DNA of 50,407 nucleotides, from contig JAHLLB010000034.1 of assembly GCA_020444425.1 (NCBI GenBank), positions 1 through 50,407 on the forward strand, given 5' to 3'. Each line of letters begins with the position of its first letter. Position 1 is the stretch's first letter. A model generated the notes under the pieces. That model was not told the DNA's origin. It did no database searches and was given only the letters and a program-made list of their open reading frames with translations. Below are positions 7,745 to 17,006 of this stretch, piece by piece. This DNA comes from a bacterium (GTDB taxonomy: Bacteria; Electryoneota; Electryoneia; Electryoneales; Electryoneaceae). Position numbers and translations under genes: made by a program.

Positions 7745-8293
7745 CTAAGTCCAACGATCCCCAGTTCGGTTGTTTGCATAGGCCACGCAAGAATTATCTG
7801 GTGTTACCGTCTTTCGCCGCTTATAAGCATCATCTATCCAACCGGCGACCTTTGCAGGATCGTCGCTCCAGAGATGAATGGAGGCAAACCCACATTTGAT
7901 ATTGTCATATAGCCTCGGGGGAATCGTAAAGTGATTGTATTTATTGGGTGACGGGAAGGGATAGGTCGGCAGTAAAATTCCCAACAAACCTGAACGTGGA
8001 TTGTATTCCGTGTCTCGAATGCTTGAAGCTATTTCCCAGTCGACATGTTTTCGCTTCCAGGTTTCGGCTCCTATCAGGACCACTGTGACGGTCGAATCAC
8101 GCAAATACTCGTCACGGATTTTCTGGCGAATAGTATCAGTTTTTAGTCCTTGACCGATATCACCCATCTGAACCGATTTTGGGACGATGATTCCATCATG
8201 ACCAGCGAAGAGTCTATCAAAGGCATCGCGGTATTTCTGGTCATTCGCATGGTGGTAACTGACAAACACCTTATGCCTTGGTACGCTATTCAT
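7745..8293 (-). CDS. ThsB-like TIR-domain signal synthase
   Basis: The 182-residue protein consists of a ThsB-type (DUF1863) TIR-like domain: KVFVSYHHANDQKYRDAFD (8-26), IIVPKSVQMGDI (35-46), STVTVVLIGAETWKRKHVDWEI (67-88, Glu87 in the catalytic position), then GLLGILLPT. In Thoeris, ThsB detects phage and makes a cyclic ADP-ribose isomer that activates the effector ThsA. No ThsA homologue is present; the SLATT membrane protein 38 nt downstream is the natural candidate effector. The start is ATG 8293, about 8 nt after AGAGGA. It begins 44 nt after the metallopeptidase gene of the restriction operon, with no clear terminator between, so it may be co-transcribed with hsdMSR. Confidence 0.88.
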   Translation of the reverse strand: MNSVPRHKVFVSYHHANDQKYRDAFDRLFAGHDGIIVPKSVQMGDIGQGLKTDTIRQKIRDEYLRDSTVTVVLIGAETWKRKHVDWEIASSIRDTEYNPRSGLLGILLPTYPFPSPNKYNHFTIPPRLYDNIKCGFASIHLWSDDPAKVAGWIDDAYKRRKTVTPDNSCVAYANNRTGDRWT

Positions 8294-8337
8294 GGCAAAA
8301 TATCCTCTCGGGCTTTTGCATGCAGAACCCATCAAAT

Positions 8338-9033
8338 CTACACATCCATCCCAGCCCCATGAATCCTAAGCCAGTTTTTCTTCTCCCGGTAGTCGGGCAT
8401 GACCTTATCTACCTCGTTCCAGAAGGCTTCCGTGTGGCTCGGGTGAAAGAGGTGTGCAAGTTCGTGCACGACGATGTAGTCGATGATCGTCGGCGGGGCC
8501 ATCATGCACTTCCAGTGAAAATTGACCAGGTGCTGCTCTGGGTTGCATGACGCCCAACGGTTTTTCAACTCCATCACCTTGACAGCTTTAACAGTCAACC
8601 CAATGCGTGCCGCGTAGTGATCAACACGCTTCCCGATCCGCTCCTTTCCTTTGTCGCGATAGAAATCTCGGAATGCCTTATCAGGATTCCCGTTTCGGGT
8701 GAAATCAGCGCGCAGGCAGAAGCGGCCATCCTTTAGTTTCAAAGGGACGCCCTGGTCCTCTACCAGCCGAAGACGATACGTCCGTCCGAGGTAAAGAAAT
8801 CCTTCCCCATTCACATAGTCGCGCTGGATGCGCGTGGCGTTGAGGTCCTTCCATTCGACAAGGTTACGGTAGATCCACGTTCGCTTGCGCTCGAGCATCA
8901 ACTCCAGATCTGCCTGGCTAAGCTCCTCCGGAATCAACACGGACACACTACCGTCCCGCTCAATGTAAATGCTAGCGGTCTTCCGCCGGCTGCGGGTCAG
9001 CGAATAGGTGATATCCTTGTACTGGTGCGTCAT
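8338..9033 (-). CDS. YgjP/DUF45-family metal-dependent hydrolase linked to type I restriction
   Basis: The 231-residue protein has the zincin signature HELAH (190-194) with a later ligand region PSHTEAFW, and the family segments MELKNRWASCN and LVNFHWKCMMAPP. DUF45 (YgjP-like, SprT-related) proteins are often the last gene of type I restriction operons; their substrate there is not established. The ATG at 9033 overlaps the hsdR stop in an ATGA, so it is coupled to hsdR. The length is normal for the family. Confidence 0.9.
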   Translation of the reverse strand: MTHQYKDITYSLTRSRRKTASIYIERDGSVSVLIPEELSQADLELMLERKRTWIYRNLVEWKDLNATRIQRDYVNGEGFLYLGRTYRLRLVEDQGVPLKLKDGRFCLRADFTRNGNPDKAFRDFYRDKGKERIGKRVDHYAARIGLTVKAVKVMELKNRWASCNPEQHLVNFHWKCMMAPPTIIDYIVVHELAHLFHPSHTEAFWNEVDKVMPDYREKKNWLRIHGAGMDV

Positions 9034-12000
9034 GACATCAAATCCTGCTGGCGTTCTTTGGCGAGCGCGATCATGGCGTCAGCGAGTTGCGCGTGCTTTG
9101 TCATCACTTCAGGGATATTCGACCCGATCAGCTCATCCTTCACAGCCGCCCTCACCTTGCGCTGCTGGTCTGGGTTATTCCAGAAGTTGACGATGTCCAT
9201 ATGTTCGACCAGCTCGTCAACGATGCGCGAAGTCAACTGCTTGAGAGTGCCCGAAGTCTCGTCAGGAACAGCCTCACCATCGTAGATCTCATGGCAGAGG
9301 TTCGCATAGAATGGCGTGGCCTTGGGACTCACTCCTTCCACGACTTCACGACGCCCGGCTTCCGCATCCTCCCGCACACTGAACAGCTCACCGACCAATT
9401 TATCCCAGTCGTCCTTGTGGTGCTTGATCGCGGCCTCAAGCCGTTCGCTGATACTCTTGTAGAACTCCGGATCTTCGTTGAAGTGCACCTTGGCGTGCTT
9501 GCGGATCGCGTGCTCCATCTCGCTGGCCTTGGCGCGACTGGAGGTATGCCGGTCGAGTTCCTTGATGAAGGTCTCGGATAGCAATTCCACCGGCGGGATC
9601 TTCGGGTTGATCCCGAGGCTGATCAGGTGGTCGTCGATCAGCTTCTTGACTTTCCCGCCAACGCTGGAGATGGACAGTGTCTCATCCTTGTACCGCCGTC
9701 GAGCTTCGTCGAGGATCACGCCGAACCGTTTCGCCGGGATCTTGAAGGGGTTGGCCGGAGGTTTCGGCAGCACAACGTCCAGGCTGGTCAGGAAGAGCTT
9801 GAACCGCACCTCGAATTCGGCGCGAGCCTTCAGGTCTTCCAGCGCCTGCACCGCCAGCTCCAGGATTGCCGGGTCTTCGCTGGGGCGCGTTTTCTGTTCC
9901 ACCCATTCCCGGATACGTTCCACTCCCCGCTCGTCGAACAGGGTCAGCAATCGCTTGTAACGGGTTTCAAGGATCGGGATTTCCTCGTCCACACTTCCCA
10001 GTCCGGCCTCGATAAGCGCGGCGTCATCGCGGGCGTAGATCGAGAGCGCCTCCTTCAAGTGGTTGGCCAGGCCGATGTAGTCCACGATGAACCCGCGATT
10101 CTTTCCCTTTGCTACCCGGTTCACCCGCGCGATGGTCTGGAGCAGGTTGTGGTGCTTGATCTTCTTATCGACGTACATCACCTGCTCGATGGGCGCGTCG
10201 AAGCCGGTCAACAGCATGTCGCAGACAATCAGGAATGCGACTCCCGTCTGAGCAATCTCGGGATCAAACGCCTTCTTGAAGTTCTCAACGGCATTAAGCT
10301 TGGACGCTCGCTTGCGTTCGGTGGTGATCGCAGCGGGTTCGTTCGTCCCCATGCCCGAGATTACCACTACTGCCTTCAGAAATTCGATACGGCAGATGCG
10401 TTCGTCGTCCCGATACTCCGCCAGCTCCTCGTCCGTCAATTCCGCCGGATCGACATCGAGCACCGGCTTCGCCCTCTCCTGCGCCAGCCGTTCCTCGAGG
10501 GCTTGTTCGATGTACTTCCGATATTTCACTGCAGCCATCTGGCTTGACACCACCACCTGCGCCTTGAACCCGTTCGGCAGGATCTCGTCAATGTAATGGT
10601 TGACCAGGTCACTGGCGATTTCTTCGATGCGTGCGTCAGCTTCGAGTAGATCGCCAGTGGTGCCCCATTTCTTCTTCAGGGCGAGGATCTCGGCGTCCGT
10701 CCGCTCTTTGACCAGGTCTTCAAACGGTTTCTTCTGCTTGTCAGCCATCGCCCGCAGCCGGGCGCGATTCACATCCTTACGGAGCTGTCCCTCCACATGT
10801 TCACGGATGGTCTCGTCGAAACCCCGGTCGAATTCATGCTTGTGATCGACGGCAGCATCTGCCGTTTTTCCCTCGTACAGGATGCGCACCGTCGCGCCGT
10901 CATCCACGGCGTCCAGCAGCGCATAGGTGTCGATGTAGTCGCCGAAACGCTTCACCGTCCGCTGCGACTCGTCCTTCGTGACGATCAACGGCGTGCCGGT
11001 AAACGCCAGCCGCGTCGCATGCGGGAACGCTTCGACCAGGTTGTCGCCGAGTTCGCTTCCCTGGCTTCGATGAGCCTCGTCGATCATCAACAGGATGCGC
11101 GGTGATGGGTTCACCTGACCGATCTGCTGGAAGCGCTTGTCCCGCACCTCCTTCGGCACATAGCCCGGCAGGCTCTCGTCCGACCCGCCGAGGAACTTGT
11201 GCACCATCACCATGTTCAGGTTGGACGTGTCCGTCGCCAGCCGTTCCCGCATCATTCCGGACGATTCGATGCGAGTGACCTTCTCTCCTGTCAACGCCGC
11301 CGTCCTCTCAAGCTGGTCCTCCAGGTCGATACGGTCGCAGACGAGGCAGACCTTGTAGTCCTTCAGGTCGTCCATCATGCGCAGCTTGCGCACGACGAAA
11401 ACCATCGTCAGGCTCTTGCCAGATCCCTGCGTATGCCAGATGACGCCCGACCGATCCTCCGGCGTTTCCTTTGTCCGCAGGCGGTCGATGATCTTCCGCA
11501 TCGCGCGGTACTGCTGGTGCCGGGCGACGATCTTGATCCGCTTCTTGTTCGCGTCAGTGAACACGGTGCAGGTGCGCATCATGTCCAGCAGCACTGGCTT
11601 CGTCAACATCCCGCGAATCAGCACGTCCTGGCTGGGCTCGGTTTCCGATGGCAGCGTGACGAACTTCCCCTGTTCATCGTCGAAATACGACCGCCAGGGT
11701 TTGAAGAACTCCTCTTCCGTGGCCGTGATGCTACCGTATTCGGCGCGGTCGCCGGTGGTGCGGATAAGGAGCTGGTTGGTGTAGAACAGGCGCGGCTCGC
11801 CCTCTTGGTAGCCGGCGGCGTGGCTGGCGGGCCGCTGGTCGCTGTAGCGCATCAATTGCTCGAACGCCTCGGCCATCGGGTTCGCGTCGGTGGGGCCGGG
11901 ACGTTTGCACTCGACGATGGCGAGGGGCAAGCCATTGACGAACAGCACGATGTCCGGAATGATGAAATCCCGCCCCCTGCCTGGTGTGTCGATGCGGAAC

Positions 12001-12416
12001 TGGTTGATCGCGTGGAAGGCGTTGCTGGTGGGGTCGTGGAAGTCGATCAGGGTGACGTTCGGGTACTGCTCGCCGGTGACTTCGTTCACGTCCACCTGGG
12101 CGCGGAAAAGCAGCTTCTGTACCGCCTCGTTAATCTCGATCAGGTTGCCGCGACCAGGGCGGCGCAGCAGGTTGTCGTACAGCTCGTCGAGCTGGGCGTC
12201 AGTGAGCCACGGGTGGCCGTCCGGTGTGAGGTTCAACGCCCGCACCGACGAGACGAACACCTCCTTCAGCCCAACGTCGCGGAAGCTGCTGCGCAGGCTG
12301 CGCGTGGGGTCGGTGGGGATCTCGGTACGCTGGCCGATCGCCTGGTCGATCACCGTCCAGCCCAGCGATGCGAGCTGGTCGAGGAAGGGCTTTTCGACGA
12401 GCGCGTACTCAGACAT
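9030..12416 (-). CDS. hsdR: Type I restriction enzyme R subunit (endonuclease/translocase)
   Basis: The 1128-residue HsdR has an N-terminal PD-(D/E)XK nuclease (VECKRPG near residue 170), then a superfamily 2 helicase motor with TQGSGKSLT (about 330), DEAHRSQGS (about 447), FTGTPL, and late motifs around IARVNRVAKGKNRGF. It translocates DNA with ATP and cuts unmodified DNA at a distance when bound to HsdM2S. The ATG at 12416 lies 5 nt after GAGGAGGCG and overlaps hsdS by 8 nt. No disruption is seen, so the enzyme looks functional. Confidence 0.96.
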   Translation of the reverse strand: MSEYALVEKPFLDQLASLGWTVIDQAIGQRTEIPTDPTRSLRSSFRDVGLKEVFVSSVRALNLTPDGHPWLTDAQLDELYDNLLRRPGRGNLIEINEAVQKLLFRAQVDVNEVTGEQYPNVTLIDFHDPTSNAFHAINQFRIDTPGRGRDFIIPDIVLFVNGLPLAIVECKRPGPTDANPMAEAFEQLMRYSDQRPASHAAGYQEGEPRLFYTNQLLIRTTGDRAEYGSITATEEEFFKPWRSYFDDEQGKFVTLPSETEPSQDVLIRGMLTKPVLLDMMRTCTVFTDANKKRIKIVARHQQYRAMRKIIDRLRTKETPEDRSGVIWHTQGSGKSLTMVFVVRKLRMMDDLKDYKVCLVCDRIDLEDQLERTAALTGEKVTRIESSGMMRERLATDTSNLNMVMVHKFLGGSDESLPGYVPKEVRDKRFQQIGQVNPSPRILLMIDEAHRSQGSELGDNLVEAFPHATRLAFTGTPLIVTKDESQRTVKRFGDYIDTYALLDAVDDGATVRILYEGKTADAAVDHKHEFDRGFDETIREHVEGQLRKDVNRARLRAMADKQKKPFEDLVKERTDAEILALKKKWGTTGDLLEADARIEEIASDLVNHYIDEILPNGFKAQVVVSSQMAAVKYRKYIEQALEERLAQERAKPVLDVDPAELTDEELAEYRDDERICRIEFLKAVVVISGMGTNEPAAITTERKRASKLNAVENFKKAFDPEIAQTGVAFLIVCDMLLTGFDAPIEQVMYVDKKIKHHNLLQTIARVNRVAKGKNRGFIVDYIGLANHLKEALSIYARDDAALIEAGLGSVDEEIPILETRYKRLLTLFDERGVERIREWVEQKTRPSEDPAILELAVQALEDLKARAEFEVRFKLFLTSLDVVLPKPPANPFKIPAKRFGVILDEARRRYKDETLSISSVGGKVKKLIDDHLISLGINPKIPPVELLSETFIKELDRHTSSRAKASEMEHAIRKHAKVHFNEDPEFYKSISERLEAAIKHHKDDWDKLVGELFSVREDAEAGRREVVEGVSPKATPFYANLCHEIYDGEAVPDETSGTLKQLTSRIVDELVEHMDIVNFWNNPDQQRKVRAAVKDELIGSNIPEVMTKHAQLADAMIALAKERQQDLMS

Positions 12417-13677
12417 CGGACGCCTCCTCGACCTCATCAACGGGGACGCGGACCTTGCCGGTCAGCAGGTCTTGCATGAGGCCGGATTTGAGCTTGTGGA
12501 GAGATTGCACATCGTCTTTAAGGCTGTCTACATATGCGTTTATACGCTCAAGGCGATTGGCTATTTCACGTTGTTCTTCAAGCCATGGGAATTTTACGGC
12601 TATCCCTAAGAACGACGATTGAGAGATGTTCTTCATGCTTCCGCTAGTTCCAGTGGCCAACGCGCTGATCTTGGATCTCATTAAGCGCGAAGACAAAAGA
12701 AACGCTAGCCATCGCACATGTAGTTTTGCATCGCTTTTAAACACCGTCATCCAAAGCCGATCAGGCAGAAAAAGGTCTGGATAATCTTTATCTACGTACG
12801 CATTCTCACCGATCAAGTCTACAGTGTTCATTCTACTAATGATTATAGTATCCTGCCTAGGATTCAATTCTGCTCGATGAAGGTCTTTTTTTATTATAGG
12901 CTTAGCTTCGTCCGGACGAAACTTGCAGCCCGTGAGACAGCTTGTTTTAAGAATCATCGCAGGACTATCGTATCCAGGCGTTTCATCAGAATTAACACTC
13001 ACACCAGACTCGAGATGCAGAATTATATCTTCAAGTGACAGCGAACTCCATTCCTTCGGGATGGGGCCGAGGGGGGAATCCTTGTAGAGGTGCGGGGCTT
13101 CGTGGTGAGGGGGGCGGAGCTGGCCATTCTCGTCGACGCCACGGGTGAACAGGTCGTGCATCATCCCCTGCTTGATCGCCTCGTACTTCGCGATCAGCGC
13201 CTCCGTCCGCTCAATCAGGTTGTCCACTGTCGTCAGCACCGCCGCAATCTTCCGCTGCTCTTGAATTGGAAGTGGTACAAGATAATATCTCGAGCGGATG
13301 ACGCTCGGATGAGCTTTGTCCTGATAGTCAAATACAGCTTCTCCATGCTGATGGTCAAGCATGTAATGAACAAATCGATAATCAAGGTCGTGGCTTTTGA
13401 TCCTCAGATAACCACTGACGTTGGTAACAGAAAACTTGTGTTTAGGACGATAGAACAACCTTCCGCCACCATCCACAGACCACGTAATGAGTTCTTCATC
13501 AAACATGTAGGAGCCATAGTGTCCGAAAGCTCCGTCACCTTTTGCGGAGGAAGAGTAGATGGGATATGGTCCTGGGTCTTGATAAATATCAACACGAGAA
13601 ATGATGTTTCCTCGGCCAAGCTCAATACTGCCGTCCCTGATAAACTGGTCAAGTAGAAGAGGCTTCCATTCACTCAT
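12409..13677 (-). CDS. hsdS: Type I restriction enzyme specificity subunit
   Basis: The 422-residue HsdS has the usual two-half plan. Each target-recognition domain is followed by a conserved helical dimerisation spacer: [20 protein letters not shown] near 155-190 and [19 protein letters not shown] near the C-terminus, with HDLFT and [10 protein letters not shown] after them. It sets the bipartite DNA target of the complex; the target cannot be read from sequence. The ATG at 13677 follows AAGGAG and overlaps hsdM by 8 nt. The recognition domains are more AT-rich than hsdM and hsdR, as expected for the variable part of such systems. Confidence 0.95.
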   Translation of the reverse strand: MSEWKPLLLDQFIRDGSIELGRGNIISRVDIYQDPGPYPIYSSSAKGDGAFGHYGSYMFDEELITWSVDGGGRLFYRPKHKFSVTNVSGYLRIKSHDLDYRFVHYMLDHQHGEAVFDYQDKAHPSVIRSRYYLVPLPIQEQRKIAAVLTTVDNLIERTEALIAKYEAIKQGMMHDLFTRGVDENGQLRPPHHEAPHLYKDSPLGPIPKEWSSLSLEDIILHLESGVSVNSDETPGYDSPAMILKTSCLTGCKFRPDEAKPIIKKDLHRAELNPRQDTIIISRMNTVDLIGENAYVDKDYPDLFLPDRLWMTVFKSDAKLHVRWLAFLLSSRLMRSKISALATGTSGSMKNISQSSFLGIAVKFPWLEEQREIANRLERINAYVDSLKDDVQSLHKLKSGLMQDLLTGKVRVPVDEVEEASDV

Positions 13678-16336
13678 ACCCCAACTCCTTCAGATAGGTT
13701 TCGAGTTGGGCAGCTTCGGCGTCACGGGCGGCGAGGATGTCGTTGGCGGTGACGGCGTACTTGTCCCAGAGGTTCTCCACCGCAGCGATCACGCCCCTCA
13801 AGTACTGCCGCAGGTAGCCGTCGTACTGGTCGGTGAGCCGTCGCTGCAAGCGGTCGAGGATGAGTGCCTTCGCCTCGTCTTCGCTGATCTTGTCCCGGGC
13901 GGACGCGACGAGCTCGTCCTTCAGCTTCTCCGTCGCCCTCACGCTGGCCCGGCGGTCCTTCAGCTCCTGCTCCAGGGCGGTGTGGGTTTCCAGCTTGGTG
14001 TCGATCTCCGCCAGGTCGTCCTCGTTATCCGACAGCGTGTTTTGGATGCGTGCCAGCTCCCGCTCGGCGGCTAGCTTGTCGTCACCAGCGCCGAACAGGC
14101 CGTCCATGCGTTTCAGGTCCTGCCGCAGAATCTTCGCCTGCTTCGTGAGCTGCTTGACCTCGCCCTTCAGCTCCTTGCGGTTGGCTTTCAGCGTCTTCAC
14201 GACTTCCCTGGGCAGCACGCCGTCGGAGGCGTCATCCTCATCGCCTTCGCCATCCTCGTCCTCCCCGGCGGTGTCAGCCGCGGCGAACAGGGCAGTCAGT
14301 TCGGTGATGCGGGCGCGGTCGCGCTCCAGCCCGGCGAGGGTCTCCGGGTGCTGGGACTCGAGGATGTCCTGTTCGGGGATCAGTTCGGCGCTCCAGCCGC
14401 TGGCGGCCACCGACTTGAAATCCGATTCCAGATCCTTCATGTAGCCGGCGAACGCCCCACGCACCTGGTGGAGCGTCAGGATGCCCTGGGGGGTGAGGAC
14501 GTCCTCGATCTCATCGAGGAAATCGCGCCGGAGTTCGAACAGCGCTTTGTCGCCCGCACCGGCGACGGCTTCGACGCGTGGCAGGTGTTCCGTCCAGAAC
14601 GCCGTGAGGGCGTCGTGGAAGGCGGTGTGCTTTGCGTTCACACCGTCCGCGCCCTCGATCAGCGGCTTGATCGCGTCCTTACCGGTGATCGCGTCGGAGA
14701 AGTCCATGTAGCTGTCATCGCGCGGGACGAACAGGCTCTCGCGCACGCCTGGGTAATGCGACCAGGCGTCGGAGAGAGACTGGATCTCAGCGAGGGGCAC
14801 GCCGCCGTGCAGGTGGGCGCGGACGTCGTGCGGTTCCGGCGGAGGGCTGTTATCGACATAGCGCCGGATGTTGAGGTTCCAGTCCTCGCTTTCCAGTTCG
14901 CTGACCGGCACCAGGCGGGAATACTTGTCGACCTCGAGCTGCTTCAGGTAGACGTGGGAGATCTTCTCGATGTCTTCCGCGCGGAGGCTGTTCTGGTTCT
15001 TGCCTTCCTTGTATTCGCGGTCGGCGTTGATGAACAGGACGCGGTCGCGTTCGTCCCTGCCCCGGCGGTTGAAGACGAGGATGCAGGCGGGTATGCCTGT
15101 GCCGTAGAACAGGTTGGACGGCAGCCCGATCACCGCCTCAAGCTCGCCGCGGTCGATGAAGAGCTTGCGGGCTTTGCGCTCTTCACCGCCACGGAACAGC
15201 ACGCCATGGGGCATGACGACTGCCATGCGGCCGTCGTGCTTCAAGGATGCCAGCATGTGCTGGACGAACATCAGGTCGGCTTTCTTGCCGGAGGTGGGCA
15301 TCCATACGTCAAAGCGCTCGGGGTACTTCATCCCGGTCTTCGAATAGTTCTGCGAGAAGGGCGGATTGGCGATGACGCGGTCGAAACGTTTCCACTCGCC
15401 GGTGATGTCGTTGACGTGCTGCGGGTCTTTCATTGTGTCGGCGTTGCGGATGTCAGCGGAGGGGATGCCGTGGAGCAGCAGGTTGATCTTGCAGATCGAC
15501 CAGGTGCCGCCGTTCAGCTCCTGGCCGGCGAGGGCGAGGTTGTCCGGATTGCCGCCCATCTCCTCGACGTAATGCCGCGACTGGATCAACATGCCGCCCG
15601 ATCCGGCGCAGGGGTCGTAGATCGACATGCGCTCGTCCGGTTCGAGGAGCTGCACCATCAGGCGGACAACTTCGCCGGGCGTGTAGAATTCGCCGCCCTT
15701 CTTGCCCGATTGATCGGCGAAATCCTTGATCAGGTATTCGTACGCCGATCCCAGCAGGTCAGGGAATTCGAAGTCGCTGTCGGAAAGGGATAGCGTGTCG
15801 AACTTCTGGATGAAGTCGATGAGAGTGGAATCGTCGAGGGTGCGCTGGCCGACCTTGCGGTTGAAGTTGATGTGCTTGAGGACGTCTTCGAGCCGGTCGG
15901 CGTTGTCGTCTTCGAGCTTCTCCAAAGCCTTGTTCAGGCGGTTGCCGACGCTTTCCTTGACGTGGCGGATCTGAGACCAGTGCGGGGAATTCTGGATGAC
16001 CTTGCCGTCGGGGCCGACCTCGTTCTCAGGATCGACGTAGAAGGAGTACTGGTCTTTGTCAGCCAGAACGGCGGCGGTCTGCGCTTCGGTGTAGCCCTTG
16101 GCCTCGGCATCACGGCGAAGACGTTCGCGCTCCAGGTCGAACTGGTCGGACGCACGTTTCAGGAACAGGACGCCGAAGATGAATTCCTTGTACTCGCTGG
16201 CGTCCATGTTGCCGCGCAGGATGTCGCACGCTTCGAACAGCCGGTTCGACAACCAGCCCAGGGTGAGCTTTTTATCCGACCGCTTGCCGTTTCCATTGCC
16301 GGAGGTGCCATTCCCCCCATTCGCCCGTCTTGCCAC
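13670..16336 (-). CDS. hsdM: Type I restriction enzyme M subunit, N6-adenine methyltransferase, long form
   Basis: The 888-residue HsdM has SAM motif [10 protein letters not shown] (about 242), catalytic motif [10 protein letters not shown] (about 325), and an N-terminal HsdM bundle ([24 protein letters not shown], split here as two runs: [12 protein letters not shown] and MDASEYKEF). It is much longer than classical HsdM (about 500-530). The extra C-terminal part holds an acidic stretch ([16 protein letters not shown]) and a long coiled coil, as in some long HsdM subfamilies. The start is GTG 16336 after GGGAG. It methylates the HsdS-defined site and forms the core complex. It is the first gene of the minus-strand defence array. 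Confidence 0.95.
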   Translation of the reverse strand: MARRANGGNGTSGNGNGKRSDKKLTLGWLSNRLFEACDILRGNMDASEYKEFIFGVLFLKRASDQFDLERERLRRDAEAKGYTEAQTAAVLADKDQYSFYVDPENEVGPDGKVIQNSPHWSQIRHVKESVGNRLNKALEKLEDDNADRLEDVLKHINFNRKVGQRTLDDSTLIDFIQKFDTLSLSDSDFEFPDLLGSAYEYLIKDFADQSGKKGGEFYTPGEVVRLMVQLLEPDERMSIYDPCAGSGGMLIQSRHYVEEMGGNPDNLALAGQELNGGTWSICKINLLLHGIPSADIRNADTMKDPQHVNDITGEWKRFDRVIANPPFSQNYSKTGMKYPERFDVWMPTSGKKADLMFVQHMLASLKHDGRMAVVMPHGVLFRGGEERKARKLFIDRGELEAVIGLPSNLFYGTGIPACILVFNRRGRDERDRVLFINADREYKEGKNQNSLRAEDIEKISHVYLKQLEVDKYSRLVPVSELESEDWNLNIRRYVDNSPPPEPHDVRAHLHGGVPLAEIQSLSDAWSHYPGVRESLFVPRDDSYMDFSDAITGKDAIKPLIEGADGVNAKHTAFHDALTAFWTEHLPRVEAVAGAGDKALFELRRDFLDEIEDVLTPQGILTLHQVRGAFAGYMKDLESDFKSVAASGWSAELIPEQDILESQHPETLAGLERDRARITELTALFAAADTAGEDEDGEGDEDDASDGVLPREVVKTLKANRKELKGEVKQLTKQAKILRQDLKRMDGLFGAGDDKLAAERELARIQNTLSDNEDDLAEIDTKLETHTALEQELKDRRASVRATEKLKDELVASARDKISEDEAKALILDRLQRRLTDQYDGYLRQYLRGVIAAVENLWDKYAVTANDILAARDAEAAQLETYLKELGYE

Positions 16337-16544
16337 GTTTCTCCCTTAGGCTTGATTCCCTTTGGCTTGGAAGGTAGCTCACGCTGCCGAGAACTTGCAA
16401 TCCCGGAGCCGCTGAGGTAGTGAATTTTCCACCTATCCGAAGGGCGGCACGCGGCCGCCCTCAAGATAGTTTTTGCATGAATTCAGTTGTCTGTGTATTG
16501 GATTACTGTCCGTTTTATTTGGCTAAAGGAGCTCTCTGCGTTGT
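16337..16544. other. Leader region of hsdM with a GC-rich hairpin
   Basis: This noncoding gap between the amidase remnant and hsdM contains a GC-rich hairpin (GGGCGGC paired with GCCGCCC, about 16441-16461), with a T-rich stretch on the plus-strand side. A promoter for hsdM must lie here or further upstream, but I see no convincing -35/-10 pair. Confidence 0.4.
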
Positions 16545-16835
16545 TCAGACGGCCAGGTTCAATGCTGGCCCCGGATCGAGCTTCCTTCCTGGAGACACAT
16601 CTAGATACCCCACGATAGCTTCGATGGGGTGCCGAGCCCGGATGTCGTCCAGGAGCAGGTGTAAGACCGCAAGCTGCTCTTCCGGGTACGGCTCCCACCA
16701 GTCGCCCTCCAGAAACACCGGCTCAGCGCGATCGTATGGGTTGGTGTAGTCGGTCGGCCAGGTGAAGAACCTGCCGTCGCGCTGGACAAGCTTTCCCCAG
16801 TTGACCAGCTCGATCCCGATGAAGAACCGATTCAC
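16545..16835 (-). pseudogene. Remnant of an N-acetylmuramoyl-L-alanine amidase (amidase_2/PGRP fold)
   Basis: The 96-residue frame opens at a GTG with NRFFIGIELVNWG and ends VGYLDVSPGRKLDPGP. This is the middle-to-late part of the AmpD/PGRP amidase family (NRFSIGIELVN ... VGHSDIAPGRKxDPGP). The first half with the first zinc His is missing: an in-frame stop lies five codons upstream. The usual His of VGH is Tyr here and the C-terminus is cut short, so it is unlikely to be active. It is probably the relic of a phage lysin gene. Confidence 0.75.
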
Positions 16836-16941
16836 GTGAAAGTCGCCTTATAGGGCGATATTCACAGAAATTTCGCGGACACCTGTTGAGGGATAGAAAG
16901 GGAGTGGCAAACGTTCCACGCCCACCCCCCTCTGATCAATC

Positions 16942-16977
16942 GCCCATCGATCTCAGCCCGGAGATCGGTGGGCTTTT
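16942..16977 (+). terminator. Hairpin with T-tract just upstream of the RNA polymerase gene
   Basis: A 13-bp stem (GCCCATCGATCTC with GAGATCGGTGGGC, one G-T pair) with a 6-nt loop is followed by TTTT. It stands 30 nt before the start of the polymerase gene, so it may be the terminator of an upstream transcript or an attenuator. Similar leader hairpins precede other plus-strand genes of this module. Confidence 0.7.
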
Positions 16978-17006
16978 CCATGTCCGGGCAAACGACAGGA
17001 GGTACG

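Noticed and set aside
11199..16420. Several plus-strand open frames of 180-480 codons opposite hsdR and hsdM
   Set aside because: They are antisense shadows with Val/His/Asp-rich low-information translations and no ribosome sites.
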